Shown: positions 8,403-16,607 of the stretch, piece by piece | How the letters are laid out: every line of letters starts with the position of its first letter | Numbering within the stretch: the stretch's first letter is position 1 | DNA from: Streptomyces sp. NRRL F-6131 | GTDB taxonomy: Bacteria > Actinomycetota > Actinomycetes > Streptomycetales > Streptomycetaceae | DNA: 64,000 bases | NCBI GenBank assembly: GCA_000719695.1 | Contig: JOHN01000030.1 | Location: 41,266 to 105,265 of the forward strand | Direction: 5' to 3' | Notes under the pieces: model-generated | Seen by the model: the letters and a program-made list of their open reading frames with translations, nothing else | Databases searched by the model: none | What the model was told of the DNA's origin: nothing | Program-made: the position numbers and the translations under genes

Positions 8403-11159
8403 GTGGACGTGGCTACGCAGAGTACGGACAAGGGCGCGGCGGGTGCCGGCGGAGCCGGATCGCGGCCCCGCCTGATGCTGCTCGACGGGCACTCCATGGC
8501 CTACCGGGCGTTCTACGCGCTGCCCGTGGAGAACTTCAACACCTCCACCGGCCAGCCCACCAACGCGGTGTACGGCTTCGCCTCGATGCTCGCCAACACC
8601 GTCCGGGACGAGGCGCCCACCCACCTCGCGGTCGCCTTCGACCTCTCCCGCCAGACCTTCCGCTCGGTCGAGTTCCCCGACTACAAGGCCAACCGGGCCA
8701 AGACCCCGGACGAGTTCCGCAGCCAGGTCGGCCTGATCGGCGAGCTGCTGGACGCGATGGGCGTGCCGCGGCTGACCGCCGAGGGCTTCGAGGCCGACGA
8801 CATCATCGCCACCCTGGCCACCGCCGCCGAGGCGGCCGGCTTCGACGTCGACATCGTCACCGGCGACCGCGACTCGCTCCAGCTGGTCACCGAGCACGTC
8901 ACCGTGCTCTACCCCACCAAGGGCGTCTCCGAGCTCACCCGGTACACCCCGGAGAAGGTCGCCGAGAAGTACGGCGTCACCCCCCGCCAGTACCCCGACC
9001 TCGCGGCCCTGCGCGGCGACCCGTCCGACAACCTGCCCGGCATCCCCGGCGTCGGCGAGAAGACCGCCGCCAAGTGGGTCAACCAGTTCGGCTCCTTCGA
9101 CGAACTGGTCGCCCGCGCCGACGAGGTCAAGGGCAAGATCGGCGAGAAGCTCCGCGAGCACCTCGACTCGGTCAAGCGCAACCGGGTGCTCACCGAGCTG
9201 GTCCGCGACGTCGAACTCCCGCTCGGCGTCGACGACCTGACCCGCGCGCCGTTCGACAAGCCGGCCGTCGGCGCGCTCATGGAGTCGCTGGAGTTCCGCA
9301 ACGCCAACTTCCGCGACCGGGTCTACGGCATCGACCCGGCCGTCGCCGCCGAGCCCGAGGCCGCCGAACTCGCCCCCGGCGTCGAGGTCGACGGCGAGCT
9401 CCTCACCGACCCGGGCACCCTCGCCGCCTGGCTGCGGCAGCACGCGACGGGGAAGTCCCCGGTCGCGCTGGCCGCCGTCTACCGGTGGGCGCTCGGCAGC
9501 GGCGAGGTCACCGAGGTCGCGCTGGCCGTCGGCGAGGCCGCCGCCTGGTTCGACCCGGCGCTGCTCGCCGAGGAGGACGAGCGCGCCCTCGCCGACTGGC
9601 TCGCCGACCCGGCCGCCCCCAAGGCCCTGCACATCGCCAAGCAGGTCGTACGGGCCTTCGCCGAGCGCGGCTGGACCGTCGAGGGGGTCGTCGCCGACAC
9701 CGCCCTCGCCGCCTACCTGGAGAAGCCCGGCCGCCGCACCTTCACCCTGGACGTGCTCGCCGAGGAGTACCTGGCCCGCTCGCTCGCCCCGGCCCCGGCC
9801 GCCGAGTCCGGCCAGCTCGCCTTCGACGCCCCGGAGGAGGACCCGACGGCCGGCGCCCAGGCGCTGATGCTCCAGGCCCGCGCCGTGCTCGATCTCGCCG
9901 CGCTCTTCGACGCCCGCCTCGCCGAGGTCGGCGCCACCGAGCTGCTGCGCGACATGGAGCTGCCGATCGCCGGGCTGCTCGCCCGGATGGAGCGCACCGG
10001 CATCGCCGCCGACCGCGACTGGCTCACCGGCCTGGAGTCGCAGTTCGCCGCCGAGATCCAGCGGGTGGTCGAGGAGGCGCACGCCGCGGCCGGCCGGGAG
10101 TTCAACCTCGGCTCGCCCAAGCAGCTCCAGGAGATCCTCTTCGGCGAGCTGGCACTGCCCAAGACCAAGAAGATCAAGACCGGGTACACCACCGACGCCG
10201 ACGCGCTCACCTGGCTCGCCACCCAGACCGACAACGAACTGCCGGTCATCCTGCTGCGCCACCGCGACCAGGCCAAGCTGCGCACCACCGTCGAGGGCCT
10301 GCTCAAGACCGTCTCCCCGGCCGGGCGGATCCACACCACCTTCAACCAGATGGTCGCCGCCACCGGCCGGCTCTCCTCGCAGGACCCGAACCTGCAGAAC
10401 ATCCCGGTCCGCACCGAGGAGGGCCGGATGATCCGCCGCGCCTTCGTCGTCGGCGAGGGCTACGAGTCGCTGCTCACCGCCGACTACTCGCAGATCGAGC
10501 TGCGGATCATGGCCCACCTCTCCGAGGACGAGGCGCTGATCGAGGCCTTCGCCACCGGCGAGGACCTCCACACCACCGTCGCCTCCCAGGTCTTCGAGGT
10601 CCCGGGCGACGCGGTCGACGCCGAGATGCGCCGGAAGATCAAGGCGATGTCCTACGGCCTCGCCTACGGGCTCTCCGCCTACGGGCTCTCCCAGCAGCTC
10701 GGCATCAAGCCCGCCGAGGCGCAGGGCCTGATGGACACCTACTTCGAGCGGTTCGGCGGCGTCCGTGACTACCTGCACCGGGTGGTCGAGGAGGCGCGCG
10801 CCACCGGCTACACCGAGACCCTGCTCGGCCGCCGCCGCTACCTGCCCGACCTCAACAGCGACAACCGCCAGCGCCGCGAGATGGCCGAGCGGATGGCGCT
10901 CAACGCCCCGATCCAGGGCTCGGCCGCCGACATCGTCAAGATCGCCATGCTGCGGGTGGACGAGGCGCTGCGCTCGGCCGGCCTGGCCTCCCGGATGCTG
11001 CTCCAGGTGCACGACGAAATCGTGCTGGAGCTGGCCCCCGGCGAGCGCGAGCCGGTCGAGGCGGTCGTCCGCGAGCAGATGGCCGGCGCCTACCCGCTGC
11101 GGGCCCCGCTGGACGTCTCGGTCGGCGTCGGCGCCGACTGGGAGGCCGCCGCGCACTGA
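8403..11159 (+). CDS. polA: DNA polymerase I
   Basis: This protein of about 918 aa is the family A polymerase for Okazaki-fragment processing and repair. The N-terminal 5'-3' exonuclease domain (about 20-310) has LLDGHSMAYRAFYA, ADDIIATLA and the GIPGVGEKTAAKW helix-hairpin-helix. The middle 3'-5' exonuclease-like domain lacks the expected DxE metal-ligand motif, as in other actinobacterial PolA, so proofreading is probably absent. The polymerase domain has motif A (TADYSQIELRIMAH), motif B (RRKIKAMSYGLAYG) and motif C (QVHDEIVLE). GTG at 8403 has AGGA six bases upstream; GTG at 8382, 13 bases after a TAGGAT box, is an alternative. A hairpin terminator follows. Confidence 0.97.
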   Translation: MDVATQSTDKGAAGAGGAGSRPRLMLLDGHSMAYRAFYALPVENFNTSTGQPTNAVYGFASMLANTVRDEAPTHLAVAFDLSRQTFRSVEFPDYKANRAKTPDEFRSQVGLIGELLDAMGVPRLTAEGFEADDIIATLATAAEAAGFDVDIVTGDRDSLQLVTEHVTVLYPTKGVSELTRYTPEKVAEKYGVTPRQYPDLAALRGDPSDNLPGIPGVGEKTAAKWVNQFGSFDELVARADEVKGKIGEKLREHLDSVKRNRVLTELVRDVELPLGVDDLTRAPFDKPAVGALMESLEFRNANFRDRVYGIDPAVAAEPEAAELAPGVEVDGELLTDPGTLAAWLRQHATGKSPVALAAVYRWALGSGEVTEVALAVGEAAAWFDPALLAEEDERALADWLADPAAPKALHIAKQVVRAFAERGWTVEGVVADTALAAYLEKPGRRTFTLDVLAEEYLARSLAPAPAAESGQLAFDAPEEDPTAGAQALMLQARAVLDLAALFDARLAEVGATELLRDMELPIAGLLARMERTGIAADRDWLTGLESQFAAEIQRVVEEAHAAAGREFNLGSPKQLQEILFGELALPKTKKIKTGYTTDADALTWLATQTDNELPVILLRHRDQAKLRTTVEGLLKTVSPAGRIHTTFNQMVAATGRLSSQDPNLQNIPVRTEEGRMIRRAFVVGEGYESLLTADYSQIELRIMAHLSEDEALIEAFATGEDLHTTVASQVFEVPGDAVDAEMRRKIKAMSYGLAYGLSAYGLSQQLGIKPAEAQGLMDTYFERFGGVRDYLHRVVEEARATGYTETLLGRRRYLPDLNSDNRQRREMAERMALNAPIQGSAADIVKIAMLRVDEALRSAGLASRMLLQVHDEIVLELAPGEREPVEAVVREQMAGAYPLRAPLDVSVGVGADWEAAAH

Positions 11160-11172
11160 CGTTCCGTCAGTC

Positions 11173-11211
11173 GGCCCCGGGCGCAGCTTCGTCGAGGCGG
11201 TGCCCGGGGCC
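11173..11211 (+). terminator. Terminator after polA
   Basis: A perfect 10-bp stem (11173-11182 with 11202-11211, GGCCCCGGGC/GCCCGGGGCC) is followed by TTT, 13 bases after the polA stop. Confidence 0.75.
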
Positions 11212-11247
11212 TTTCCCGCACCGGGGAGCGGTCCTACCCTGGCGGGT

Positions 11248-11922
11248 ATGCCTGCCGATGAGGTGCTCCGCCGCGGCCGTGACGGGACGACCACCGACCT
11301 GGTGTTCGAGTCGGGCGGGGGCTCCTGGCCCGCCGGCGCGATCCTGGTGCTGCGCATGCTCGGCGTGCTGATCGCCGTGGGCCTCGCCTTCCTCCCCGTC
11401 GGCATCCTGGTGGTGGCGGTCGCGGTGATCGTCGGCGCCACCTTCGTGGGCGCCGTGACCGTCTGCGGAGTCCTGTGGGTCTCGGCCGTGCTGCTGCTGT
11501 GGCCGTTCGGCGCGGTCGCCGAGCTGCGGTCGGTCCGGCGGGTGCAGTTCACCCCGGCCCGGGCCCCGACCGAACTGCGCTTCGTCCGGGGCGCCCGCGT
11601 CGACGCCTGGCTCCCGATCTCCGACCTGCGGCGCGTCCAGCTGGACGAGGCCGTGGAGGAGCCCTACGAGGGTGACCCCGCGCCGGCCGTCCGCTCCCTC
11701 ACCATCACGGTGGTGACCCTGGGCGGCGACGACGGGCGCCCGCACGGGGTGCCGAAGGGCATCGAGGCCGGCGCGCTCCGGCGCTCCCTGGAGGAACTGC
11801 TCGGCCCGGCCGGCGTGCCCGTGGTGCGCCGCACCGAGCGCCGCGTCCGCCGCAAGCCCCCTGTCCCCTCCGGCGGTTGGGCGTACGGCGGTTCGGGGTC
11901 GGCCAACTCCGGCGGGGGGTGA
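11248..11922 (+). CDS. Small membrane protein of unknown function
   Basis: The 224-aa protein is not assigned to a named family. Residues ~25-85 form two long hydrophobic segments (WPAGAILVLRMLGVLIAVGLA and the following Val/Ala/Leu stretch). A soluble domain of ~140 residues follows, with alternating strands (ELRFVRGARVDAWLPISDLRRVQ; RSLTITVVTLGG). The tail is basic then Gly/Ser-rich. ATG at 11248 lies 7 bases after TACCCT (11235-11240), the pattern of a leaderless transcript. It follows the polA terminator and so has its own promoter. Function is unknown; a PH-like cytoplasmic domain behind two membrane helices would be one guess. Confidence 0.75.
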   Translation: MPADEVLRRGRDGTTTDLVFESGGGSWPAGAILVLRMLGVLIAVGLAFLPVGILVVAVAVIVGATFVGAVTVCGVLWVSAVLLLWPFGAVAELRSVRRVQFTPARAPTELRFVRGARVDAWLPISDLRRVQLDEAVEEPYEGDPAPAVRSLTITVVTLGGDDGRPHGVPKGIEAGALRRSLEELLGPAGVPVVRRTERRVRRKPPVPSGGWAYGGSGSANSGGG

Positions 11923-12032
11923 GCCGGGGCCGGGATCCTCCGGCCTGCCGTTGTGGGCGCCAGGGGTTGATACCGGCTCAGGGAGCCTCTTCACTTGTCA
12001 TGGCGCCGCCGTCCTTGATCGTGGGCGCGGTC

Positions 12033-12096
12033 CCACCGCTCCGAGGCTCCACCGCTCCACCGCTCCACCGCTCCGATGCTCCACCGCTCCGACGCC
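12033..12096 (+). repeat. 8-bp tandem repeat, consensus CCACCGCT (8 units)
   Basis: Eight consecutive 8-bp units run from 12033. Five are exactly CCACCGCT and the others are CCGAGGCT, CCGATGCT and CCGACGCC. The array ends 27 bases before the ATG of the secreted-protein gene at 12124, so it sits in that gene's leader or promoter. Confidence 0.9.
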
Positions 12097-12123
12097 TCAC
12101 CCGACGAGTCTGGAGATCCCCTC

Positions 12124-13272
12124 ATGTCCCAGTCCCGCCTGCGGCGCGCCCTTGTCGCGCTGACGGCCCTGCCCCTGCTCGCGCTCGGCGCGGGCCAGGC
12201 CGTGGCCGCCCCCGCCCCCGCCGCCCGCGTGTCCGCCTCGCCGGTGGCCACCATCGAGGACGAGGTGGCCCGCACCCTGGCCGCCTCCCTCGCCGACCCC
12301 TCCCTGCGCGAGCGGCTGCGCACGGCGACCGCCGTCGCACCCGCCGGTGCCGAACTCGCCCCGCTGGCCGCCGGCCTGTCCGGCGCCGCCGCCCGCTCGC
12401 TGGCCTCCGCCACCGCCCGCGCCGACCGCGGTGTCGCCGCCGCCAAGGGCCTCGGCGCCGACCTCGGCCCGCTGCTGCGCGTCCAGTTGGCCGACCCGTC
12501 GATGCGGGCCGCCCTGGACGCCGGCGCGGCGCCGCTGGTGGCCACCGCCGGCACCGACGAGCACGCCCGCACCGTCCGCGCCTACGACACCGCCGGCCGG
12601 GCCCACGGCCTGGACGCCGCCACCCTGCCCACCCGCCCGGTCTACCTGGTCGACATCGACGCGACCAAGGCGCTGAACGCCGGGATCGACCTGCTCCAGC
12701 GGGAGTTGGCGGCCCGCGGGGTCGCCCCCGCCGTCCCCGCCGCCTCCGCGGCGCCCGCCGCCCCCGCCGCGACGGCCGCCGCCGGTTGGTGGGGCACCAA
12801 GATCACCTCCGTCCGGGTGAACGACGACGAGGAGCCCTGGTTCAAGGGCGCCGCCGAGATGTTCGGCCTGGTCTCCGGCTTCGGCCTGGACGGCAAGGTC
12901 CGGGTCGACTCGGTCGCCATGCCGTACCTCCAGTACGACGGCACGACCTACTACCCCAACCAGATCCTGGTGAACTGGTCGAACTACAAGTACAACCTGG
13001 CCGACGTCGTCCTGATGGAGGACGACGGCGACACCAACTACCTGGCCCTCGCCCAGGCCGTCGCCGCCGTCCTGCTCACCATCGCCGACCAGGGCGCCTA
13101 CATCCCGCTGGTCAACGCCGTCCTCGCGGCACTGCCCACCTCCTGGTGGACCGACGACCCGGACTACGTGGAGTCCTGGTACACCCTCGCCCGCACCAGC
13201 ACCGGCCGCCTCAACGGCGCCCGCGGCAACGGCTGGATGACCGTCGAGCCGTACTGGGTCGGCCAGCTCTGA
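12124..13272 (+). CDS. Secreted protein, possibly DUF3103-like
   Basis: This 382-aa exported protein has a Sec signal peptide (MSQSRLRRALVAL then a hydrophobic core, ending at AVAAPA). A helical Ala-rich region (~35-215) precedes a C-terminal domain with WFKGAAEMFGLVSGF, YLQYDGTTYYPNQILVNWSNYKYN and DPDYVESWYTLA. The WFKGAAE and paired-aromatic signature recalls DUF3103 secreted proteins, but I cannot confirm this by search. ATG at 12124 has GGAGA eight bases upstream. Just before it lies an array of 8-bp repeats. The gene stands alone between polA's neighbour and a GNAT gene. No enzymatic motif was recognised. Confidence 0.8.
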   Translation: MSQSRLRRALVALTALPLLALGAGQAVAAPAPAARVSASPVATIEDEVARTLAASLADPSLRERLRTATAVAPAGAELAPLAAGLSGAAARSLASATARADRGVAAAKGLGADLGPLLRVQLADPSMRAALDAGAAPLVATAGTDEHARTVRAYDTAGRAHGLDAATLPTRPVYLVDIDATKALNAGIDLLQRELAARGVAPAVPAASAAPAAPAATAAAGWWGTKITSVRVNDDEEPWFKGAAEMFGLVSGFGLDGKVRVDSVAMPYLQYDGTTYYPNQILVNWSNYKYNLADVVLMEDDGDTNYLALAQAVAAVLLTIADQGAYIPLVNAVLAALPTSWWTDDPDYVESWYTLARTSTGRLNGARGNGWMTVEPYWVGQL

Positions 13273-13383
13273 CCGTCGCCCCACCCGCCGGGCCGGCGGA
13301 GCGCCCCCGCGCTTCGCCGGCCCGGTCGGCCGTCCTTGATCGAACTCGTGTCACGGAGTCAGTTTCGTACTACCGTGGGCCCG

Positions 13384-14145
13384 ATGACTACGGAATCCAG
13401 GTCGATCGACCAGCCTGCCCTCCTGGCCGGGGCGCCGACGCTCCAGGCCCGCAACTCCGCCGCCTTCTGGACCGCGACCGGCGTGTCCCGGGGGCACGAG
13501 GTGATCCGGCGCCGCGGATTCGTCGCCGTCGACGGCGACGAGCGTGCCGGTCTGCGGATCCTGGTCCAGCAGCCCGACCTCGACCCGGGCGAGGTCGCCG
13601 AGCTGGGCGAGCTGGTCGGCCGGGCCGCAGGTCCGCTGATCGTCGAGGATCCGTTCAGCTCGACGGACCTGAGCCACCTGGGCCTGCGCACCTGGCAGAT
13701 GCCGGTCATGCTCCGCCCGCCCGGCCCCGTCGACGCCCCGGCACTGGAGGTGACCCGGGTCCGGCGGCCCGAGGACCTCCGGGAGGCCGAGCGGGTCGTG
13801 ATCGAGGGCTTCGAACTGGACGGCTTCGTGCCCCACCGCCCCGGCGAGCTCTTCCCGGCGAGCCTGATCGAACACCCGGGCGTGGACGTGTTCATCGCCT
13901 CGATCGACGGCGCGGTCGCGGGCGCCGGCGTGAGCGTCCTGGCCGACGGCGTCGCCAGCCACTACTGGATCGCCACCTCCTCCGCCTTCCGCTCCCGCGG
14001 CGTCGGCCGCGCCGTCATGCTCGGAGCCCTCGCCCACGTCGCGGACCTCCCGGCCACCCTCACCGCCTCCAAACTGGGCCGCCCGCTCTACGAGTCCCTG
14101 GGCTACACCGTCGCCGCCCCCTCGACCTGGTGGGCCTCCACCTGA
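13384..14145 (+). CDS. GNAT-family N-acetyltransferase
   Basis: The 253-aa protein has two parts: a poorly conserved N-terminal half, and a C-terminal GNAT domain (about 125-250) starting at VTRVRRPEDLREAERVV. Its acetyl-CoA loop is SSAFRSRGVGRAVMLGALAHV (Arg-x-x-Gly-x-Gly-type), and the C-terminal signature is RPLYESLGY. It would transfer an acetyl group from acetyl-CoA to an unknown amine. ATG at 13384 lies 7 bases after TACCGT (13371-13376), suggesting a leaderless mRNA. The gene converges on the protease gene, with two copies of a repeated palindrome in between. Confidence 0.88.
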   Translation: MTTESRSIDQPALLAGAPTLQARNSAAFWTATGVSRGHEVIRRRGFVAVDGDERAGLRILVQQPDLDPGEVAELGELVGRAAGPLIVEDPFSSTDLSHLGLRTWQMPVMLRPPGPVDAPALEVTRVRRPEDLREAERVVIEGFELDGFVPHRPGELFPASLIEHPGVDVFIASIDGAVAGAGVSVLADGVASHYWIATSSAFRSRGVGRAVMLGALAHVADLPATLTASKLGRPLYESLGYTVAAPSTWWAST

Positions 14146-14158
14146 GCCGTGGCATCGT

Positions 14159-14191
14159 GCGCGGGAAGCCGGTCCTGCCGACTTCCCGCGC
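14159..14191. repeat. Dispersed palindrome, copy 1
   Basis: Left arm 14159-14172 and right arm 14178-14191 pair at 13 of 14 positions around a 5-nt loop. The core matches the family GGAAGTCGG...CCGACTTCC. It lies 14 bases after the GNAT stop and could also act as a terminator. Confidence 0.85.
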
Positions 14192-14261
14192 GAGACCCGG
14201 CGGTACTCCCGCGGCGAAACGCTCGGCGGTCGGGGCCGCGGACCCGCGGCTGCCCCTGGCC

Positions 14262-14296
14262 GCGCGGGAAGTCGGCGGGCCCGACTTCCCACGCGC
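14262..14296. repeat. Dispersed palindrome, copy 2
   Basis: Left arm GCGCGGGAAGTCGG (14262-14275), loop CGGGC, right arm from 14281. Ten base pairs are perfect, then a two-base bulge, then GCGC pairing again. It sits between the convergent GNAT and protease genes, 46 bases from the protease stop. Confidence 0.85.
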
Positions 14297-14341
14297 AGGG
14301 GTGCTGGTTCCGGCTCCGGGAGGGGCCGGGGACGGGTCGGG

Positions 14342-16474
14342 TCAGCTGATGGACTTGATGGCGCCCCAGCCGCCGCTGCCGACCTGGATGCTCGGGCCGT
14401 CGACCGGGCCGTGGATCGAGGTACCGCCCCGGTAGAACTTCAAGGTGCCGTCACCGGCGGTGGCCCACATGTCCGCGCTGCCGTTCCGGTCGGCGTCGGC
14501 GGCGCCCGCGATCAGGGGCCGGAAGGCGGTGGTGTACCCGCGCCCGTACTCGGTGCGGGAACCGAAGGACTTCCCGTCGGGCTGGCCCAGGTAGTGGTAC
14601 AGGATGCCGTCCCGGGTGTCGCGGGCGAGGAGGTCGACCCAGCCGTCGTGGTCGGCGTCGCCGGGGGCGCTGAGGTCCATGACGTCCCAGCCCGTGGTCC
14701 CGATGACGACGGGGGCGCCGACGGCCGGGGCGGTGCCGACGACGGCGCCGGGGTAGAGGAAGAGCTTGTTGGTGTGCTGGACCACCAGGTCCGGTTTCCC
14801 GTCGTGGTTGGTGTCACCGACCGCCACGACCTGCGCGGCGGTGGGCAGGCCGGTGGCGATCACCGTCCACGGGGCGAGGGTGCCGTTGCCGAGGTTGGGG
14901 TAGACCCGCAGTTCGCCGCCGACGCGGGCGACGACGTCCTCCCTGCCGTCGCCGGTCCAGTCACCGCGGTGCGTCACGGAGGAACCGGACCAGCCGCCGG
15001 TGCCGATGATCGTGTGCGGGCCGAGGCCGCCGGTGCCGGTGCCGGGGTAGAGACGCAGCTTGCCGGTGTCGTCGACCGCGACGAGGTCCGGCTTGTGGTC
15101 GCCGGTCAGGTCGCCGGGTGCCGCGGGCACCGCGCTCCGGTCGAGCTGGATCCGCGGCGTGCTGCCCCCGGTGTAGGTGATGGGCTTGCCGTCGCGCTCG
15201 AGCAGCTCTTCGAGCTGGTCGATGCTCATGCCCGGGTAGGTCTGGCGCAGCACGGCGAGGGCCCCGGCGACGTGCGGGGCGGCCATGGAGGTGCCGTTCT
15301 TCGACGCGTAGCCGCCGGGCACGGAGGAGACGACGCTCGTGCCGGGGGCCAGGAGGTCCAGCAGCGGTCCGCGGTTGGAGAACGTGGCGAGCTGGTCGTC
15401 GTCGGTGGTCGCGCCCACGGTGATCGCGGAGGGGACGCAGCCGGGAGCGCCCACGGCGTCGGTGAAGCCGTTGTTGCCGGCGGCGACGACCGTGGCGACC
15501 CCCGCGGCGCGCAGGGCGTCGATGACTGCCGTCCAGGGGGTGGAGGTGCAGGCCGTGGCCCAACGTCCGCCGGCCAGGCTCAGGTTGGCCGCGACGACGT
15601 CGGTCCCGGCCTGCTTCAGCGCGAGGACCTTCTCCAGCCCCTTGATCTGGGAGCTGGTGTAGCTGAGCACGCAGGGGTTCGTCCCGGCCGCCCAGCAGAC
15701 CTCGTCGGAGCTGAACCTGGAGAACACCTGGACGGCGATGATGTCCGCGCCGGGCGCGACACCGCGTGCGGGTGCCCCGCTGAGGCCCGCGCCGTTGCCG
15801 GCGGCGATCCCGGCGACGTGGGTCCCGTGGGCGCACTCGGCGCCCAGGGCGGCGCACGGGCCGCTGCCGGCATCGGCGCTGCCGTCTCCCTCCTGCTGGG
15901 CGGAGCCGTCGGGGCACAGGCTGGTGGCACCGGCGGCTTCGTCGTTGACGGAGAAGCACGCCTGGGTCTTCACGCGGCCCGAGAGGAACGGGTGGTCGAC
16001 GGCGACGCCGGTGTCGAGGACGGCGACCGCGGTGCCGGCGCCCGTCCTGCCCGCGGCGAAGGTCCGGTCGCTGCCTATCCTGACGGTGGATTCGTCCAGC
16101 GCGGGCGGCACCGGGACGTCCTCGGTGACGCTGATGACCCCCGGCCGGGTGCTCAGTGCCCGCAGGCCGGCCTGGTCCACGCGGAGGGTGACCATCGGCA
16201 GGGTGTCGTACGAGACGAGGGCCTGGCCCGCCTCGCCGGCGGAGGCCAGGTCGGCCCGCTGCTCGGTGACGACGTTGACGCGGACGGTGCGGCCGTTCCG
16301 GGTGCTGTCGAACAGCGGGGCGTCGACCGGTCCGGCCTCCTCGGCGGACGCGGGGGCGGACGCGGGGGCGGGGACGGACGCGGCCCCGGCCAGGGGGCCG
16401 ATGCCCGTTGGTATCGCGGTCAGCGCCATGGTCACGGCGGCGGCGACGACCGAACCGCGTATGCGTGGGTTCAC
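14342..16474 (-). CDS. Secreted subtilisin-like serine protease with FG-GAP/VCBS repeats
   Basis: The 710-aa exported protease has a signal peptide (1-~32), an inhibitor-I9-like propeptide region (~60-120) and an S8 catalytic domain with Asp154 (AVLDTGV), His216 (HGTHVAG), oxyanion Asn in VAAGNNG and Ser396 (NGTSMAAPH). A linker leads to a beta-propeller-like C-terminal region (~455-710) built from FG-GAP/VCBS-type calcium-binding units (GDLTGDHKPDLVAVD, GDWTGDGREDVVAR, GDTNHDGKPDLVV, GDADHDGWVDLLAR). The triad is complete, so the enzyme should be active. GTG at 16474 is the start. The phospholipase-domain gene lies 133 bp upstream on the same strand. Confidence 0.93.
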   Translation of the reverse strand: MNPRIRGSVVAAAVTMALTAIPTGIGPLAGAASVPAPASAPASAEEAGPVDAPLFDSTRNGRTVRVNVVTEQRADLASAGEAGQALVSYDTLPMVTLRVDQAGLRALSTRPGVISVTEDVPVPPALDESTVRIGSDRTFAAGRTGAGTAVAVLDTGVAVDHPFLSGRVKTQACFSVNDEAAGATSLCPDGSAQQEGDGSADAGSGPCAALGAECAHGTHVAGIAAGNGAGLSGAPARGVAPGADIIAVQVFSRFSSDEVCWAAGTNPCVLSYTSSQIKGLEKVLALKQAGTDVVAANLSLAGGRWATACTSTPWTAVIDALRAAGVATVVAAGNNGFTDAVGAPGCVPSAITVGATTDDDQLATFSNRGPLLDLLAPGTSVVSSVPGGYASKNGTSMAAPHVAGALAVLRQTYPGMSIDQLEELLERDGKPITYTGGSTPRIQLDRSAVPAAPGDLTGDHKPDLVAVDDTGKLRLYPGTGTGGLGPHTIIGTGGWSGSSVTHRGDWTGDGREDVVARVGGELRVYPNLGNGTLAPWTVIATGLPTAAQVVAVGDTNHDGKPDLVVQHTNKLFLYPGAVVGTAPAVGAPVVIGTTGWDVMDLSAPGDADHDGWVDLLARDTRDGILYHYLGQPDGKSFGSRTEYGRGYTTAFRPLIAGAADADRNGSADMWATAGDGTLKFYRGGTSIHGPVDGPSIQVGSGGWGAIKSIS

Positions 16475-16607
16475 TTACTACCTACTCCGTAGACATCGGA
16501 CAGGGGGTGGGGCCGGGCGGAGGGGACTTCCGCCGCCCGGCCCCGTCAGGCCTGGGCGCATCCGGTCCGGTCGGTGCGCGGTGCGCCGCCGGAGGGATGC
16601 GGCACCG

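Noticed and set aside
7763..11552. Long frames overlapping and antisense to polA
   Set aside because: PolA explains the region completely; the alternative frames are Arg/Pro- or Gly/Val-rich shadows.
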